Part shown: positions 22,842 to 31,154 of the stretch, in pieces
Layout: every line of letters starts with the position of its first letter
Position numbering within the stretch: the stretch's first letter is position 1
Source of the DNA: SURF-32 sp964648365
GTDB taxonomy: Bacteria > Planctomycetota > Phycisphaerae > UBA1845
DNA: 41,457 nt
NCBI GenBank assembly: GCA_964648365.1
Contig: CAZYLK010000034.1
Coordinates: forward strand, 1-41,457
Reading direction: 5' to 3'
Program-made: the position numbers and the translations under genes
The notes under the pieces: model-generated
What the model saw: the letters and a program-made list of their open reading frames with translations, nothing else
Database searches by the model: none
Told to the model about the DNA's origin: nothing

Positions 22842-24126
22842 CCAGCACCGGCGCTTCCATGCCCGCGGCTTCCGCCGGCGCCGGTGCGGACATCGCACGA
22901 CGCAGCAGCAGTCCAAAGTAGCCCAGCGTGACCAGCGACGATGTGACCGCTGCCCACGCCGCGCCGCGTACGCCCCACTCCGGGATCAGCCGGAGGGCGA
23001 CCACCGTAGCCACGACGCACGACAGCCCGGCGGCGGCGCTTTGCGGCTTGAACACGCGCGCCGCCGTCAGACCGTAACCGCAGAAGGATGCCAGGAACGC
23101 GATCGCCCCCCCCAGGGCGAGCAGGACGAATTCCGTGTGAAACTCCGCGAACTCCGGTCTGTAGATGACTCGCAGCAGCCAGCGCCCGAACACGGCCGCC
23201 GATACAATCATGGCCCCGCCCAGCACCAGCCCGAGTCCGAAGAGTTGCGCCATCAGGCGCCGATACGCGCGCCGGTCGTCGACGTAATGCCGGGACAGTC
23301 GTGGACTGGCGGTCTGGCCCAGGGCAGAGATGACCATCGTGCCGAGCGCGATCGGATAGGTCATTGCGCCGAAGTAGCCGAGCATCGCCTCTGAGTGGCG
23401 CGATTCCAGGATGTATCGTGGGACTTGCGTGCTCAACGACCCCAGCATGATCACCAGCCCCAGCGGTGCCGCCCTGACGAACAGCGACCACATGACCGGT
23501 GGAGCGAACGACGGCGCTACGGCGGAACCGGGCGAGGAGGCGTCCCCCGTCCCGGACAGTAGCCGTCGCGCGCGAGGCAGATCGTACCCGAACAGCACGG
23601 CGCCCCACACCGCGATCATCCCCCCGAGCGCGAGTACTGTCGAGCCTGTCAGCCAGCGGAGGCCGGCAGTCACAACCAGCGCGATCGCGCCCCGGAGCAT
23701 CAGGCTCACGCCGCACCAGTCCATTCGCTCCTGCTGCTGAAACAGGCCGCGGATCACCTCGCTGATGCACTCGACGCCTTTGACGGCTGCGATCAATGCG
23801 ATCACCAGTGTCGTTTGAGCCGGGTCGCGCCTGATCAGGACGATCGCGGCGACGGCGACGAGCGCGGCCGCCGTAGACAGCACGCGCAGCCCGAAATAGT
23901 CTGAGAAGGCGAACTCGCGGTGCGCGTCCGTCGCCAGGATGGACCGCAGTTGCAGCATGGCGAAGCTCGTGACGGGAAGCACGATGGCCAGACCCAGTTG
24001 GACCTGCCCGACGACCTCCGCGCCGTCCAGCTTGGCAAGCAACGAGACCACGCCCCACCAGCAGCCGGCGTTGACGACGTTGCCGGCGAGAGTCCAGCGA
24101 AAGTTGGTTCGCAGGGACAAGCCCAT
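22834..24126 (-). CDS. Polysaccharide flippase (Wzx/MATE-like oligosaccharide exporter)
   Basis: 430 residues, ATG 24126 with CGAGGAA just upstream. About 12 hydrophobic helices lie along the whole length, with the start TNFRWTLAGNVVNAGCWWGVVSLLAKLDGAEVVGQVQLG typical of the Wzx family, conserved-style loops such as AMLQLRSILATD and RYILESRHSEAMLGYFGAMTYPIALGTM, and a C-terminal GYGLTAARVFKP. It should move undecaprenyl-linked oligosaccharides across the inner membrane. It is first in the overlapping gene set with the glycosyltransferase and the Wzy-like polymerase, so a Wzx/Wzy pathway is the natural reading. A good promoter is found in front of it. Confidence 0.9.
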   Translation of the reverse strand: MGLSLRTNFRWTLAGNVVNAGCWWGVVSLLAKLDGAEVVGQVQLGLAIVLPVTSFAMLQLRSILATDAHREFAFSDYFGLRVLSTAAALVAVAAIVLIRRDPAQTTLVIALIAAVKGVECISEVIRGLFQQQERMDWCGVSLMLRGAIALVVTAGLRWLTGSTVLALGGMIAVWGAVLFGYDLPRARRLLSGTGDASSPGSAVAPSFAPPVMWSLFVRAAPLGLVIMLGSLSTQVPRYILESRHSEAMLGYFGAMTYPIALGTMVISALGQTASPRLSRHYVDDRRAYRRLMAQLFGLGLVLGGAMIVSAAVFGRWLLRVIYRPEFAEFHTEFVLLALGGAIAFLASFCGYGLTAARVFKPQSAAAGLSCVVATVVALRLIPEWGVRGAAWAAVTSSLVTLGYFGLLLRRAMSAPAPAEAAGMEAPVLDE

Positions 24127-24445
24127 AGTTCCTCGGGCGGTCTTCGACCGATAATACTAGCTGCCTTGAATCACGCAAGACGATGTCAACAGGAACGGTG
24201 CTTGGCGGTCTACGCGCTTCAGAGCACGACGTGCGTGGCTGTACGGCGGCCTGCAAGGTGCGTCGTGGCCGCGGCCGGCCCGCGCGCATGGCCGCTTTGC
24301 TTCGTGGCGTGGGAGCATGGGGTTCCGTTGCTATCGGCGTCAACGCCGCGCGTCAACGACTCACGCGCGCCGGTGCGTTGTTGCACGCGCGCAAGTCATG
24401 GGCCGCGTCGCGCGACGAGCGGCTCCTCGACCGTGGAGCATCGAC
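24127..24445. other. Divergent intergenic region
   Basis: 319 bp between the flippase (minus) and a glycosyltransferase (plus). It holds the flippase promoter. The plus-strand frame is open from 24317, but the predicted residues are Arg-rich and unlike the protein family, so I treat this part as leader. No further element was identified. Confidence 0.5.
24151..24178 (-). promoter_or_regulatory. Candidate sigma-70-type promoter of the flippase operon
   Basis: On the minus strand TTGCGT (24173-24178), a 16-bp spacer and TATTAT (24151-24156) precede ATG 24126, giving a leader of about 18 nt with CGAGGAA. This is the best-formed promoter in the window. Confidence 0.55.
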
Positions 24446-25675
24446 GTGGCTGAGTCGCGGGCGGGGCGACCGTTGCATCTCGCCGTTTCCGGCGCCTCTG
24501 TCGCGCGGCGGGACGGAGTGTGGAGGACGTACCATTCGTTTGGCCAGATTCTTGACCAACTCGCGCGGCGCGTGGCGGAGGTTCGGTATCACGCTCCGCT
24601 CGCGACGGATGAAGCGACCTGCGATTATCCGTTGACGGCGCCCAACCTCCATGTCGAACCCTGGGCGGCGTGGGGCAATTCGCTGGGTGCGATGAAGCGA
24701 CCGTGGCGGCTGGTCCGCGGGTACTGGCGTCTGTCGGGTGATGGGGATGCGATTCTGCTGCGCGGCAGCGGGCCGCTGAACTGGCTGGTGCATCTTTTCG
24801 CCCGGCTGCGCGGGCGACGCGTTGTGCATTGGCTGGTGGGCAATCCGCTGGCGATCATCGCGGGGTCGGATCGCGGCTATGGCGGCCCCGTCCGCCTGCT
24901 CGGCACAATCTTCGCACGCTTCGAGCGCGTCATGCTCCGCCTCTCCGCCCGCGTGAGCAGGGCGACGCTGCTGGTCAACGGGCAGGAACTGGCGAGAATC
25001 TACCGTTCGAACCGGACGATCACGGTTGTCAGCACGAGCATCACGGCCGGCGACCTGCGGCGGCGGGAGGACACGTGCTCCGGCGACGAGATCCGCCTGC
25101 TGTACATGGGCTTCATCCGCCCGGAAAAGGGCGTCGAGCATCTGATCGAGGCCCTCCCGCTGGTTCACTCATCGCGGCCGGTGCGGCTGGTGGTGGTCGG
25201 CTCAGTGGGGCCGTTCGGCGATTACGCGGGCCGGCTCAGGCGGCTTGCGGACCGCCTCGGCGTAGCCGACCGGATCGACTGGGCCGGTCACGTCCCATTC
25301 GGCCCCGGTCGATTCAAGTATATGGACGAGGCCGACATCTTTGTGTTGCCCACCCTCTCGGAAGGCACGCCGCGCGTGCTCGTCGAGGCCCGCGCTCGCT
25401 GCCTGCCCGTGGTCTCGACGGGCGTCGGCGGCATCCCGTCCAGCGTGACCGACGGCGTGGACGGTCTGCTGGTGCCGCCGGCGAATCCGGCGTCCCTGGC
25501 GGCCGCGGTGGGGCGGGTCATCGGCGACGGCGATCTCCGCCGCGGGTTGATCCGCGCGGGTTACGAGCGCGTCGCGACCCTGACCGTCGAACGCTTCGCC
25601 GAGACGCTTGTCTCAGTACTGGGAGGCGCGTCGCCGCAGTTCGGCGACCCGGCCCGGAGAGACGCTGTCCCATGA
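24446..25675 (+). CDS. Glycosyltransferase, GT4 family
   Basis: The start is assigned to GTG 24446 because GGAG (24434-24437) sits 8 nt upstream and the protein-like sequence begins there; upstream ATGs lie in Arg-rich translation. The product is 409 residues, GT-B fold. C-terminal motifs: GFIRPEKGVEHLIEALPLV (about 220-238), LVVVGSVGPFGDYAGRL, IDWAGHVPFGPGRF, ADIFVLPTLSEGTPRVLVEA (EX7E) and VVSTGVGGIPSSVTDG. The N-terminal half, with LRGSGPLNWLVHLFARLRGRRVVHW, is less conserved. It is translationally coupled (ATGA) to a hexapeptide acyltransferase, so the pair may add and acylate one sugar of the polysaccharide made by the divergent operon. Confidence 0.92.
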   Translation: MAESRAGRPLHLAVSGASVARRDGVWRTYHSFGQILDQLARRVAEVRYHAPLATDEATCDYPLTAPNLHVEPWAAWGNSLGAMKRPWRLVRGYWRLSGDGDAILLRGSGPLNWLVHLFARLRGRRVVHWLVGNPLAIIAGSDRGYGGPVRLLGTIFARFERVMLRLSARVSRATLLVNGQELARIYRSNRTITVVSTSITAGDLRRREDTCSGDEIRLLYMGFIRPEKGVEHLIEALPLVHSSRPVRLVVVGSVGPFGDYAGRLRRLADRLGVADRIDWAGHVPFGPGRFKYMDEADIFVLPTLSEGTPRVLVEARARCLPVVSTGVGGIPSSVTDGVDGLLVPPANPASLAAAVGRVIGDGDLRRGLIRAGYERVATLTVERFAETLVSVLGGASPQFGDPARRDAVP

Positions 25676-26181
25676 TGCGGATCGTGGCCTATACGTGGTT
25701 CACCCTGGTGATGGCCCTCACGGCCGTGCTGCCGGACGTTATCCCCGTCCTGCGGCTGCGCGGCTGGCTGGTGCGGTGGTGCTTCGCCTCCTGCGGCCGC
25801 AATTTCCAGCTCGCGTCCGGCGTGCGGATCACGTTCACGACCCGTGTCCATCTGGGTCGGGATGTCTACATCGCCCCGTGTTGCTGGATTCAGGCCGTCG
25901 GCGGCGTGACGCTGGAGGATGAGGTCATGCTGGGGCCTTACAGCATGGTCGCGACCAATAACCACACACAGAAGGATGGCTCGTACCGGTTCGGCCCAGG
26001 TCGAAGCGCCCCGATCACGGTCAAAAGGGGCGCCTGGACGGGCGGGCACACCGTTCTGGCGGCCGGCGTAACGGTCGGGCGCGGCGCGGCCGTGGCGGCC
26101 GGCGCCGTCGTCACGCGAGACGTCCCGGACGACGCCGTGGTGGCGGGCGTGCCGGCCCGACCCATTGAGCCGACGACCTGA
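25672..26181 (+). CDS. Hexapeptide-repeat (left-handed beta-helix) O-acyltransferase
   Basis: 169 residues; ATG 25672 overlaps the glycosyltransferase stop (ATGA), with GGAGAG 10 nt upstream. A hydrophobic N-terminus (about 3-25, VAYTWFTLVMALTAVLPDVIPVL) may associate with the membrane. Repeated [LIV]Gxxxx turns form a LbH domain: GVRITFTTRVHLGRDVYIAPCCWIQAVGGVTLEDEVMLG (about 45-84), then the catalytic-type His in ATNNHTQ (about 89-95), and VKRGAWTGGHTVLAAGVTVGRGAAVAAGAVVTRDVPDDAVVAGVPAR. This is the WcaF/maltose-acetyltransferase layout. It probably acetylates a sugar of the exported polysaccharide. Confidence 0.9.
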   Translation: MMRIVAYTWFTLVMALTAVLPDVIPVLRLRGWLVRWCFASCGRNFQLASGVRITFTTRVHLGRDVYIAPCCWIQAVGGVTLEDEVMLGPYSMVATNNHTQKDGSYRFGPGRSAPITVKRGAWTGGHTVLAAGVTVGRGAAVAAGAVVTRDVPDDAVVAGVPARPIEPTT

Positions 26182-26258
26182 GCCGGCCGCCGAAACCTCA
26201 CGGAGGCCCCCGGCAGACGGACTGCACCCGCCGGCCCCCGGCGGCCGATGCAACTGCC

Positions 26259-26528
26259 GTGAGCGACGAACCGGCTTACATTGTCGATATCCGGGGCATA
26301 GTCGCGGCGCGCGACGCTGACGGCGACACCGGGGCGGGACGTGCGGCCGGCGGGCTGTTCCGCCGGCCTTGGGTCGGCATCCGTTTCGATTGCTGCGGCG
26401 TCTACAGTCGGGTGTACCGCAGTTCGGATGGAACGGCCTACCGCGGTCGCTGCCCGCGCTGCACGCGGCAGGTGAATCTGCGAGTCGGCGCGGGAGGCAC
26501 CCGTTGCCGTTTCTTCGTCGCCGAGTGA
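26259..26528 (+). CDS. Small zinc-ribbon-like conserved protein
   Basis: 89 residues from GTG 26259; an ATG 11 bp upstream is out of frame, and no ribosome site is clear. The core is RPWVGIRFDCCGVYSRVYRS, then RCPRCTRQVNLRVG, with a CC pair and a CPRC knuckle that could bind one zinc. I associate this WVGIRFDCCGVY-type sequence with a small protein found widely in planctomycetes, function unknown. The last residues, GTRCRFFVAE, fit a final strand. The N-terminal third is variable and acidic. Confidence 0.65.
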   Translation: MSDEPAYIVDIRGIVAARDADGDTGAGRAAGGLFRRPWVGIRFDCCGVYSRVYRSSDGTAYRGRCPRCTRQVNLRVGAGGTRCRFFVAE

Positions 26529-26629
26529 CAATGCCCGTCGATTGGCGGCAGGAGCCGGGACGGGGAGACGCTCACCGCGTGGCGCGATCCTTACGTCGCC
26601 AGAACACGCCGCCAGGGAGTGTGCAGCCG

Positions 26630-26707
26630 ATGACGCGCGACGTGGAACTGATTCTGGCGACGCTGCTGGCGCTGATCCTCTTCCTGATGCCGTTCATTCC
26701 CGGTTGA
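26630..26707 (+). CDS. Very small membrane peptide (25 residues)
   Basis: ATG 26630 has AGGGAG (26614-26619) 10 nt upstream and encodes MTRDVELILATLLALILFLM plus PFIPG: a short head followed by a single transmembrane helix. The same frame is open from ATG 26531 (58 residues), but the added part is Arg-rich and polar. The hydrophobic pattern and ribosome site support translation; no function is known. Confidence 0.4.
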   Translation: MTRDVELILATLLALILFLMPFIPG

Positions 26708-26818
26708 AGGGGGGCGATCGGAGCGTCTGCGTACGGCCCGCACCCGGCGCATGGCGTTGCGCGGGTCGTCGCGGAAGGGTGACCCGCCGCACGGACCCGC
26801 AGGGACAAGGATGACAGG

Positions 26819-27067
26819 ATGAAGGTTCAGACATTCGTTGGCAGCGCGGCGATGCTGTGTGCAATCGGCCTTAGTTCCTGCGGCGGCCTCTCGCCTGACC
26901 CGCTGGAGGCGCATCGAGAGGTGGGTGTCGACGGTCAGCACTTCACCTTGGACGAATTGCAGGCCATCGCGGACGACGACGAACTGACCGATGACGAAAA
27001 ACGCCAGCGCTTCGCCGAGATGGGCATTGAAGACGCCGACTTGCAGGATGCCCTGCTGAATCTCTAG
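26819..27067 (+). CDS. Small lipoprotein
   Basis: 82 residues. A lipoprotein signal (KVQTFVGSAAMLCAIGLSSC) places the lipidated Cys at residue 21. The mature part is acidic and helical, with FTLDELQAIADDDELTDDEKRQRFAEMGIEDADLQDALLNL. ATG 26819 has ACAGG in front; an overlapping four-codon frame ATGACAGGATGA begins 8 bp earlier at 26811. No family recognised. Confidence 0.7.
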   Translation: MKVQTFVGSAAMLCAIGLSSCGGLSPDPLEAHREVGVDGQHFTLDELQAIADDDELTDDEKRQRFAEMGIEDADLQDALLNL

Positions 27068-27281
27068 CCTCGCCGGGCCGGATCGCTCGGGCTCCTTAAC
27101 GATTCGATAATCCCGCCGGCTTTGTACTGGCGGACTTTACAGGGCACGGCCATACTGCCCCCATGGCCGGCGCACGCCCCCCGGACCGGGCGGGCCGCGG
27201 TGCCGCGGGGGGGTGACTCCCCTCGGGCCAGGAACCGCATCCGACGACCAGATAGACCTGATCAGACAAGGAGAACGCAGA

Positions 27282-28961
27282 ATGACACGTGAACGCAGAC
27301 TTCTCGCCGCCGCGACGATGCTGGGCGTCCTGCTCGGTGCGTCCGCGCTGCGCGCGGATGACATGGCCGATCTACTCTCCGTGATGCCCGGCGACCAGGC
27401 GGTGGTCGTTGTGCTGGCCAACCCCGCCGAACTCGACAAGGCGATACAGGCCGTCGCCAAGCGCCTCGACGGCGGCGGAGACGACGGCTTTCTGGAGGAT
27501 CTGAAGGGCGAGCTGCGCCTCGGCAAGGACGTCGACTTCACCAAGCCGATGGGCGTGATCCTGGGCGGCGAACCGCCGGCCTGGGCGGCCCCGGTTTTCG
27601 TCGTCGCGTTCCCCGACGCCGAAGCCCAGATCAAGACCATCGACGGCGCCAGCGAAGAGGGCGGCGTGTGGACGCTGCCCGACGCGGGGATCGTCGTGAA
27701 GATCGCCGGAAAGTATGTCATGGTCAGCGATTCCGGCGACGCCCTTCGCGGGCTTGCCGAGTCGAAGACCCGACTCGCCGAGGCGATCAAGCCGCACGCG
27801 GCCGCGATCCAGTCACGCCACGTCATGGTTCGCCTCGACGTCGCCCGGATGCGGCCGATGCTGAAGATGGCGCTGGAACAGGGACGGCAGATGCTGCCGA
27901 TGATCGCGGCGATGTCGGGTCAGGGTGACGCGACGGGGTCTGTCAACGTGTTCAACGGCGTGCTCGCGGCCACGGGCGCCTTCGTCGATCAGGTCGACTC
28001 CTTCGTCGCCGCCGCGAACGTGACGCGCGACAATCTGAACGTCGCCGTTTCGGCCGGGTTCATGGACGGGGGGATCAAGAGCTACCTGAACGCTCAGAAG
28101 CCGCCTCGCCGCCCGTTCTTTACGACGCTGAATGCGCAGCCCTTCTTCTACGCCTTCGCCGCCGACCTTCCGGGCGACCAGTCGCCCTTCTTCAGCTTCC
28201 TCGCCGACGCCATGAAGGCGCCGTCCGGCGCTCCCGACGGCGGCGCGGAGGCGGCGCCGGAGGGCGACACGGACGTGGTCGCCGACGCGACGGCCAAGGC
28301 ACTCGCCTTCTACAGGATGATCGAGGGCAACGACGCTCTGGCGGCATTCGGCGACGAAGGGATGACCGCCTGTGGCTACTACACGACCAGCGATCCGCAC
28401 AAGTTTGTCGAGACGATGAAGGAGGCGATGCTGGCGGGCGATCAACTGATGAACTTTGCGTCCGGCGGCATGTCGTTCAAGATCGGCGAGCCGAAGAGCT
28501 TTGGAGACGTGCAGACCGTCGAGCTTGAGGTGACGCTGGATCCGTCGAATCCGCAGAGCGCCATGGCGGCCCAGATGATGGGTGGCGCCTCGCACATGTC
28601 GATCGGCGTCCGGGATGGGCGGGTCGGCGTCGTCGCCGGACCCGACGCGTACCGCGAGGCGTTCTTTACCGGCAAGGTCGAGTCGCCCCTCGCATCCGAC
28701 CCGTTCGTGAAGGCCGGGATCGAAGCCCTCGGCGGACGGCCGAACGCCGTTGTCGTGTTCGACCCGGCCGGGGTGATGCCGCTGATAAATATGTTCGCGC
28801 CCATGATTGGCGGCCCGGCCAATCTGCCCAAGCTCGGCCCCGGCCCGGTGATCTCCGCCGGCCTGACGCTCAGCGGTCACCCGGCCCGGCTGGACTTCAA
28901 CCTGCCGTGGGCCGCGATCGAGCGGATCATCAAGGCGATGGAAGCGGACGCGCCGATGTAG
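27282..28961 (+). CDS. Large exported protein of unknown function
   Basis: The start is ATG 27282 with AAGGAG (27268-27273); the frame upstream lacks a ribosome site. The product is 559 residues. The signal peptide is about 1-26 (ERRLLAAATMLGVLLGASALRADD). The rest is soluble, rich in Ala, Gly, Asp and Met, with a domain beginning LLSVMPGDQAVVVVLANPAELDKAIQAV and later similar segments, e.g. MSIGVRDGRVGVVAGPDAYREAFF. This kind of PGD.A.VVV..N...LD.AI protein recurs in planctomycetes, but I know no function. No catalytic motif, anchor or sorting tail is visible. A terminator follows 83 bp after the stop. Confidence 0.8.
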   Translation: MTRERRLLAAATMLGVLLGASALRADDMADLLSVMPGDQAVVVVLANPAELDKAIQAVAKRLDGGGDDGFLEDLKGELRLGKDVDFTKPMGVILGGEPPAWAAPVFVVAFPDAEAQIKTIDGASEEGGVWTLPDAGIVVKIAGKYVMVSDSGDALRGLAESKTRLAEAIKPHAAAIQSRHVMVRLDVARMRPMLKMALEQGRQMLPMIAAMSGQGDATGSVNVFNGVLAATGAFVDQVDSFVAAANVTRDNLNVAVSAGFMDGGIKSYLNAQKPPRRPFFTTLNAQPFFYAFAADLPGDQSPFFSFLADAMKAPSGAPDGGAEAAPEGDTDVVADATAKALAFYRMIEGNDALAAFGDEGMTACGYYTTSDPHKFVETMKEAMLAGDQLMNFASGGMSFKIGEPKSFGDVQTVELEVTLDPSNPQSAMAAQMMGGASHMSIGVRDGRVGVVAGPDAYREAFFTGKVESPLASDPFVKAGIEALGGRPNAVVVFDPAGVMPLINMFAPMIGGPANLPKLGPGPVISAGLTLSGHPARLDFNLPWAAIERIIKAMEADAPM

Positions 28962-29293
28962 GGCATGCGCAGGCGGCTCGCGCACGGGCGGTATCCCGCC
29001 GGCAGTGTCGCGGGTCGAGCGCAGACGTACGCAGTACACGGACGGCCGCCGGTGGACATGTTCCGCCGGCGGCCTTGTTGTTCTTCAGGCAGGTACGTCG
29101 GTTGAAGAGGCTGCGCCGGGCGGCCGATCGCCCTCTGGATCGGGATGGCTCTGGTTCCAGCCCGGCGTCGTCGCGGGCGTGAGGTCTCAACGGGCTGGTC
29201 TGCTCCCGTTCAGGGCCGGCTGGAGCCTGGCGCCCGTGTGCGAGCCGTTACCGGGTCACGCAAGAACCGCCTGGTCAGCGGGCGTCGGGATGC
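28962..29293. other. Intergenic region between convergent genes
   Basis: 332 bp with one clear element, the plus-strand terminator at 29044-29086. The rest is GC-rich and shows no supported gene. Confidence 0.5.
29044..29086 (+). terminator. Intrinsic terminator
   Basis: A 13-bp stem (29044-29056 with 29062-29074, one wobble), loop CATGT and a T-rich tail TTGTTGTTCTTC follow the 559-residue protein gene. Confidence 0.75.
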
Positions 29294-30190
29294 TCACGCC
29301 GCTCCATGTCGGCGACGCAGGATTCGGCGGGAGAAGATCACCGGCACCGACAGCAGCAGCAGCGCCAGCGTTGGCGGTGCGGGGATCACCACGCGCCCCT
29401 GTCCGCCCGCGGCGGCGACGCTGGAGGCGGTGGAACGGACCGATGAGGCGGTCACGTCGGAGAACAAGCGCGAGCCGACTTCGGCCACCCTCTGCGGCGT
29501 GGTGGGTTGAAGGCCGGTCGCCACGACCTGCGTCTGCGCGAGAATCGCGGCTTCCAGCTTCTGGCGGCCGCTGAAGTCGGCGAAGATGTTCGGCGCCCCG
29601 ACCTGCTCGAAGATCGGGTCGAACACCACCGCAAGGATGTCGGCGTAGATGTTGCCGGACACGTCGATTGGACCCAGGTCGAAGTCGTGCTGCTGCGTGT
29701 CGTTGGAAAACCGGCCGGACTCGTCAGTCGTCTGCCGCGACGAGACGTTCAGCCGCAGGTCGTAGAACCCGAGTTCGTCAACTGAGAGCGCCCCGTCGAG
29801 GAGCAGGCTGCCGGAGATCGTCGCGAGCTGATTGCCGCTGTCGATGTTGAACGTGTAGTTCAGCGGGCTGGGGTTGTTGGCGCTGGAGGTGGCGGTGGAG
29901 AACGCGAACTCATAGCCGCGGATGCCGCGCCCGCCGCTGGAAAACTGCACCGACATCGGTCCCTGCAACGTCACGTCGAAGGGACCGAAGTCCAGCGTGT
30001 TGCCTTGGAAGTTGGTGAACGTGAGGAAGTCGATGCCGCCGGTCAGCGGGTTTTTCGCGCCGAGCAGCTCGAAGCCGATCGTGTCCGCGGCATAGGCCAG
30101 ATCGTTGATGAGGTCGGCCCGCGCAGACGATGGCCCGCAGGCCAGCGCCATGGCGGTCAGACTCACAGCCGCTGTCTTTCGCCCACTCAC
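29294..30190 (-). CDS. Exported protein with PEP-CTERM-like sorting tail
   Basis: 298 residues from GTG 30190, preceded by GGGAG 7-9 nt upstream. A signal peptide (about 1-26, ending SARADL) leads to a beta-rich body with no recognised domain (e.g. TLDFGPFDVTLQGPMSVQF, ALSVDELGFYDLRLNV). The C-terminus is VIPAPPTLALLLLSVPVIF followed by SRRILRRRH, a sorting signal of the PEP-CTERM type, like that of the 5602-6231 protein. The exosortase must be elsewhere. It is probably surface-attached. Function unknown. Confidence 0.78.
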   Translation of the reverse strand: MSGRKTAAVSLTAMALACGPSSARADLINDLAYAADTIGFELLGAKNPLTGGIDFLTFTNFQGNTLDFGPFDVTLQGPMSVQFSSGGRGIRGYEFAFSTATSSANNPSPLNYTFNIDSGNQLATISGSLLLDGALSVDELGFYDLRLNVSSRQTTDESGRFSNDTQQHDFDLGPIDVSGNIYADILAVVFDPIFEQVGAPNIFADFSGRQKLEAAILAQTQVVATGLQPTTPQRVAEVGSRLFSDVTASSVRSTASSVAAAGGQGRVVIPAPPTLALLLLSVPVIFSRRILRRRHGAA

Positions 30191-30231
30191 GACAAATCTC
30201 CCGCCCGCAGGCGTTGCGGGACTGAGGCCTC

Positions 30232-30237
30232 ACTATA
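30232..30237 (-). promoter_or_regulatory. Candidate -10 element
   Basis: TATAGT on the minus strand lies 41 bp upstream of GTG 30190; the -35 region is weak. Confidence 0.35.
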
Positions 30238-30464
30238 ACACATCCGCCGCTCCGGAGCAGCGCTTAGCGCCACGGCGCTCAAGCCGGTGTTTCCGCGACC
30301 CATCTGCCCCCCCGAGGGCATACCCTTGTGGAGGGCAACACCGTCGCGCGCCCGGTCGGCGCACTCATCCCCTGATATCGGCGATCTGCGTCGCCTGCCC
30401 CAGCCGCCCTCAGCCAACACGTGGCCGATACGGATGACAGTTATCGGACTTGTTAGCCCCGACA

Positions 30465-30953
30465 CTACGCCGGCAACCCCACCAGCGACACCATCGCCGT
30501 ACAGGCGATGGCCTGAGCGTGGCCCAGCGGCCCGACCCCTTCGTTCGTCTTCGCCTTGACGCTCACGCGATCCGCCGGAACGCCGACCAGCGCCGCCAGC
30601 GAATCGGCGATCCGGCGCTTGATGCCGGTCAGCTTGGGCGACTCGGCATGGATGATCACGTCGACGTTATTGACGGCCAGTCCCCGGCTCGCGACCTGCG
30701 CCATGATCCGGCCCAGCAGAACGCGACTGTCGGCATTCTTGTAGGCCGGGTCGTCATCGGGAAAGTGGTCGCCGATGTCGGGCAGACCGGCGGCGCCGAG
30801 AATCGCGTCTCCCAGGGCGTGCAGCACCACGTCCGCGTCCGAGTGCCCCTGGAGGCCCTTCTCGAACGGAACCTCCACCCCGCCCAGCACGAGCCGGCGG
30901 TTGTCCACCAGCCGGTGAATGTCATATCCGATGCCGACACGCCACCCTTCCAT
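30465..30953 (-). CDS. ispF: 2-C-methyl-D-erythritol 2,4-cyclodiphosphate synthase
   Basis: It closes the cyclodiphosphate ring in the methylerythritol phosphate route to isoprenoids. ATG 30953 has AGGAG (30963-30967) 9 nt upstream and gives 162 residues, the normal length; the frame upstream is Arg-rich and non-coding. Motifs: GYDIHRL with metal-binding Asp and His, HSDADVVLHALGDAILGA (third metal His), GDHFPDDDPAYKNADS, NVDVIIHAESPK, and KAKTNEGVGPLG near the end. The active-site set is complete. It is divergent from the arsenate-reductase-like gene; no ispD fusion is present. Confidence 0.97.
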   Translation of the reverse strand: MEGWRVGIGYDIHRLVDNRRLVLGGVEVPFEKGLQGHSDADVVLHALGDAILGAAGLPDIGDHFPDDDPAYKNADSRVLLGRIMAQVASRGLAVNNVDVIIHAESPKLTGIKRRIADSLAALVGVPADRVSVKAKTNEGVGPLGHAQAIACTAMVSLVGLPA

Positions 30954-31154
30954 GGACGGTTTCTCCTGACGTTGAGTCTGCAACCCCGACGGCCGCCGCA
31001 ACCCGGCAAAGCGACGCGCACGCCATCGACGCTGCGGGAACGCCTGCGGATGTCGCTGCGCCGCACGGTACGAATTCGGCCTCCGCGGAATCCACGCCGG
31101 CGGAACGCTAGAATTATCGCTCCGACGCCGATGATACACCGGGGCCGACGTTCA

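Noticed and set aside
16109..24340. A shared 12-mer (TCCGTTGCTATC) upstream of malQ and upstream of the 24.4-kb glycosyltransferase.
   Set aside because: Similarity does not extend beyond about 12 bp, so it is probably coincidence.
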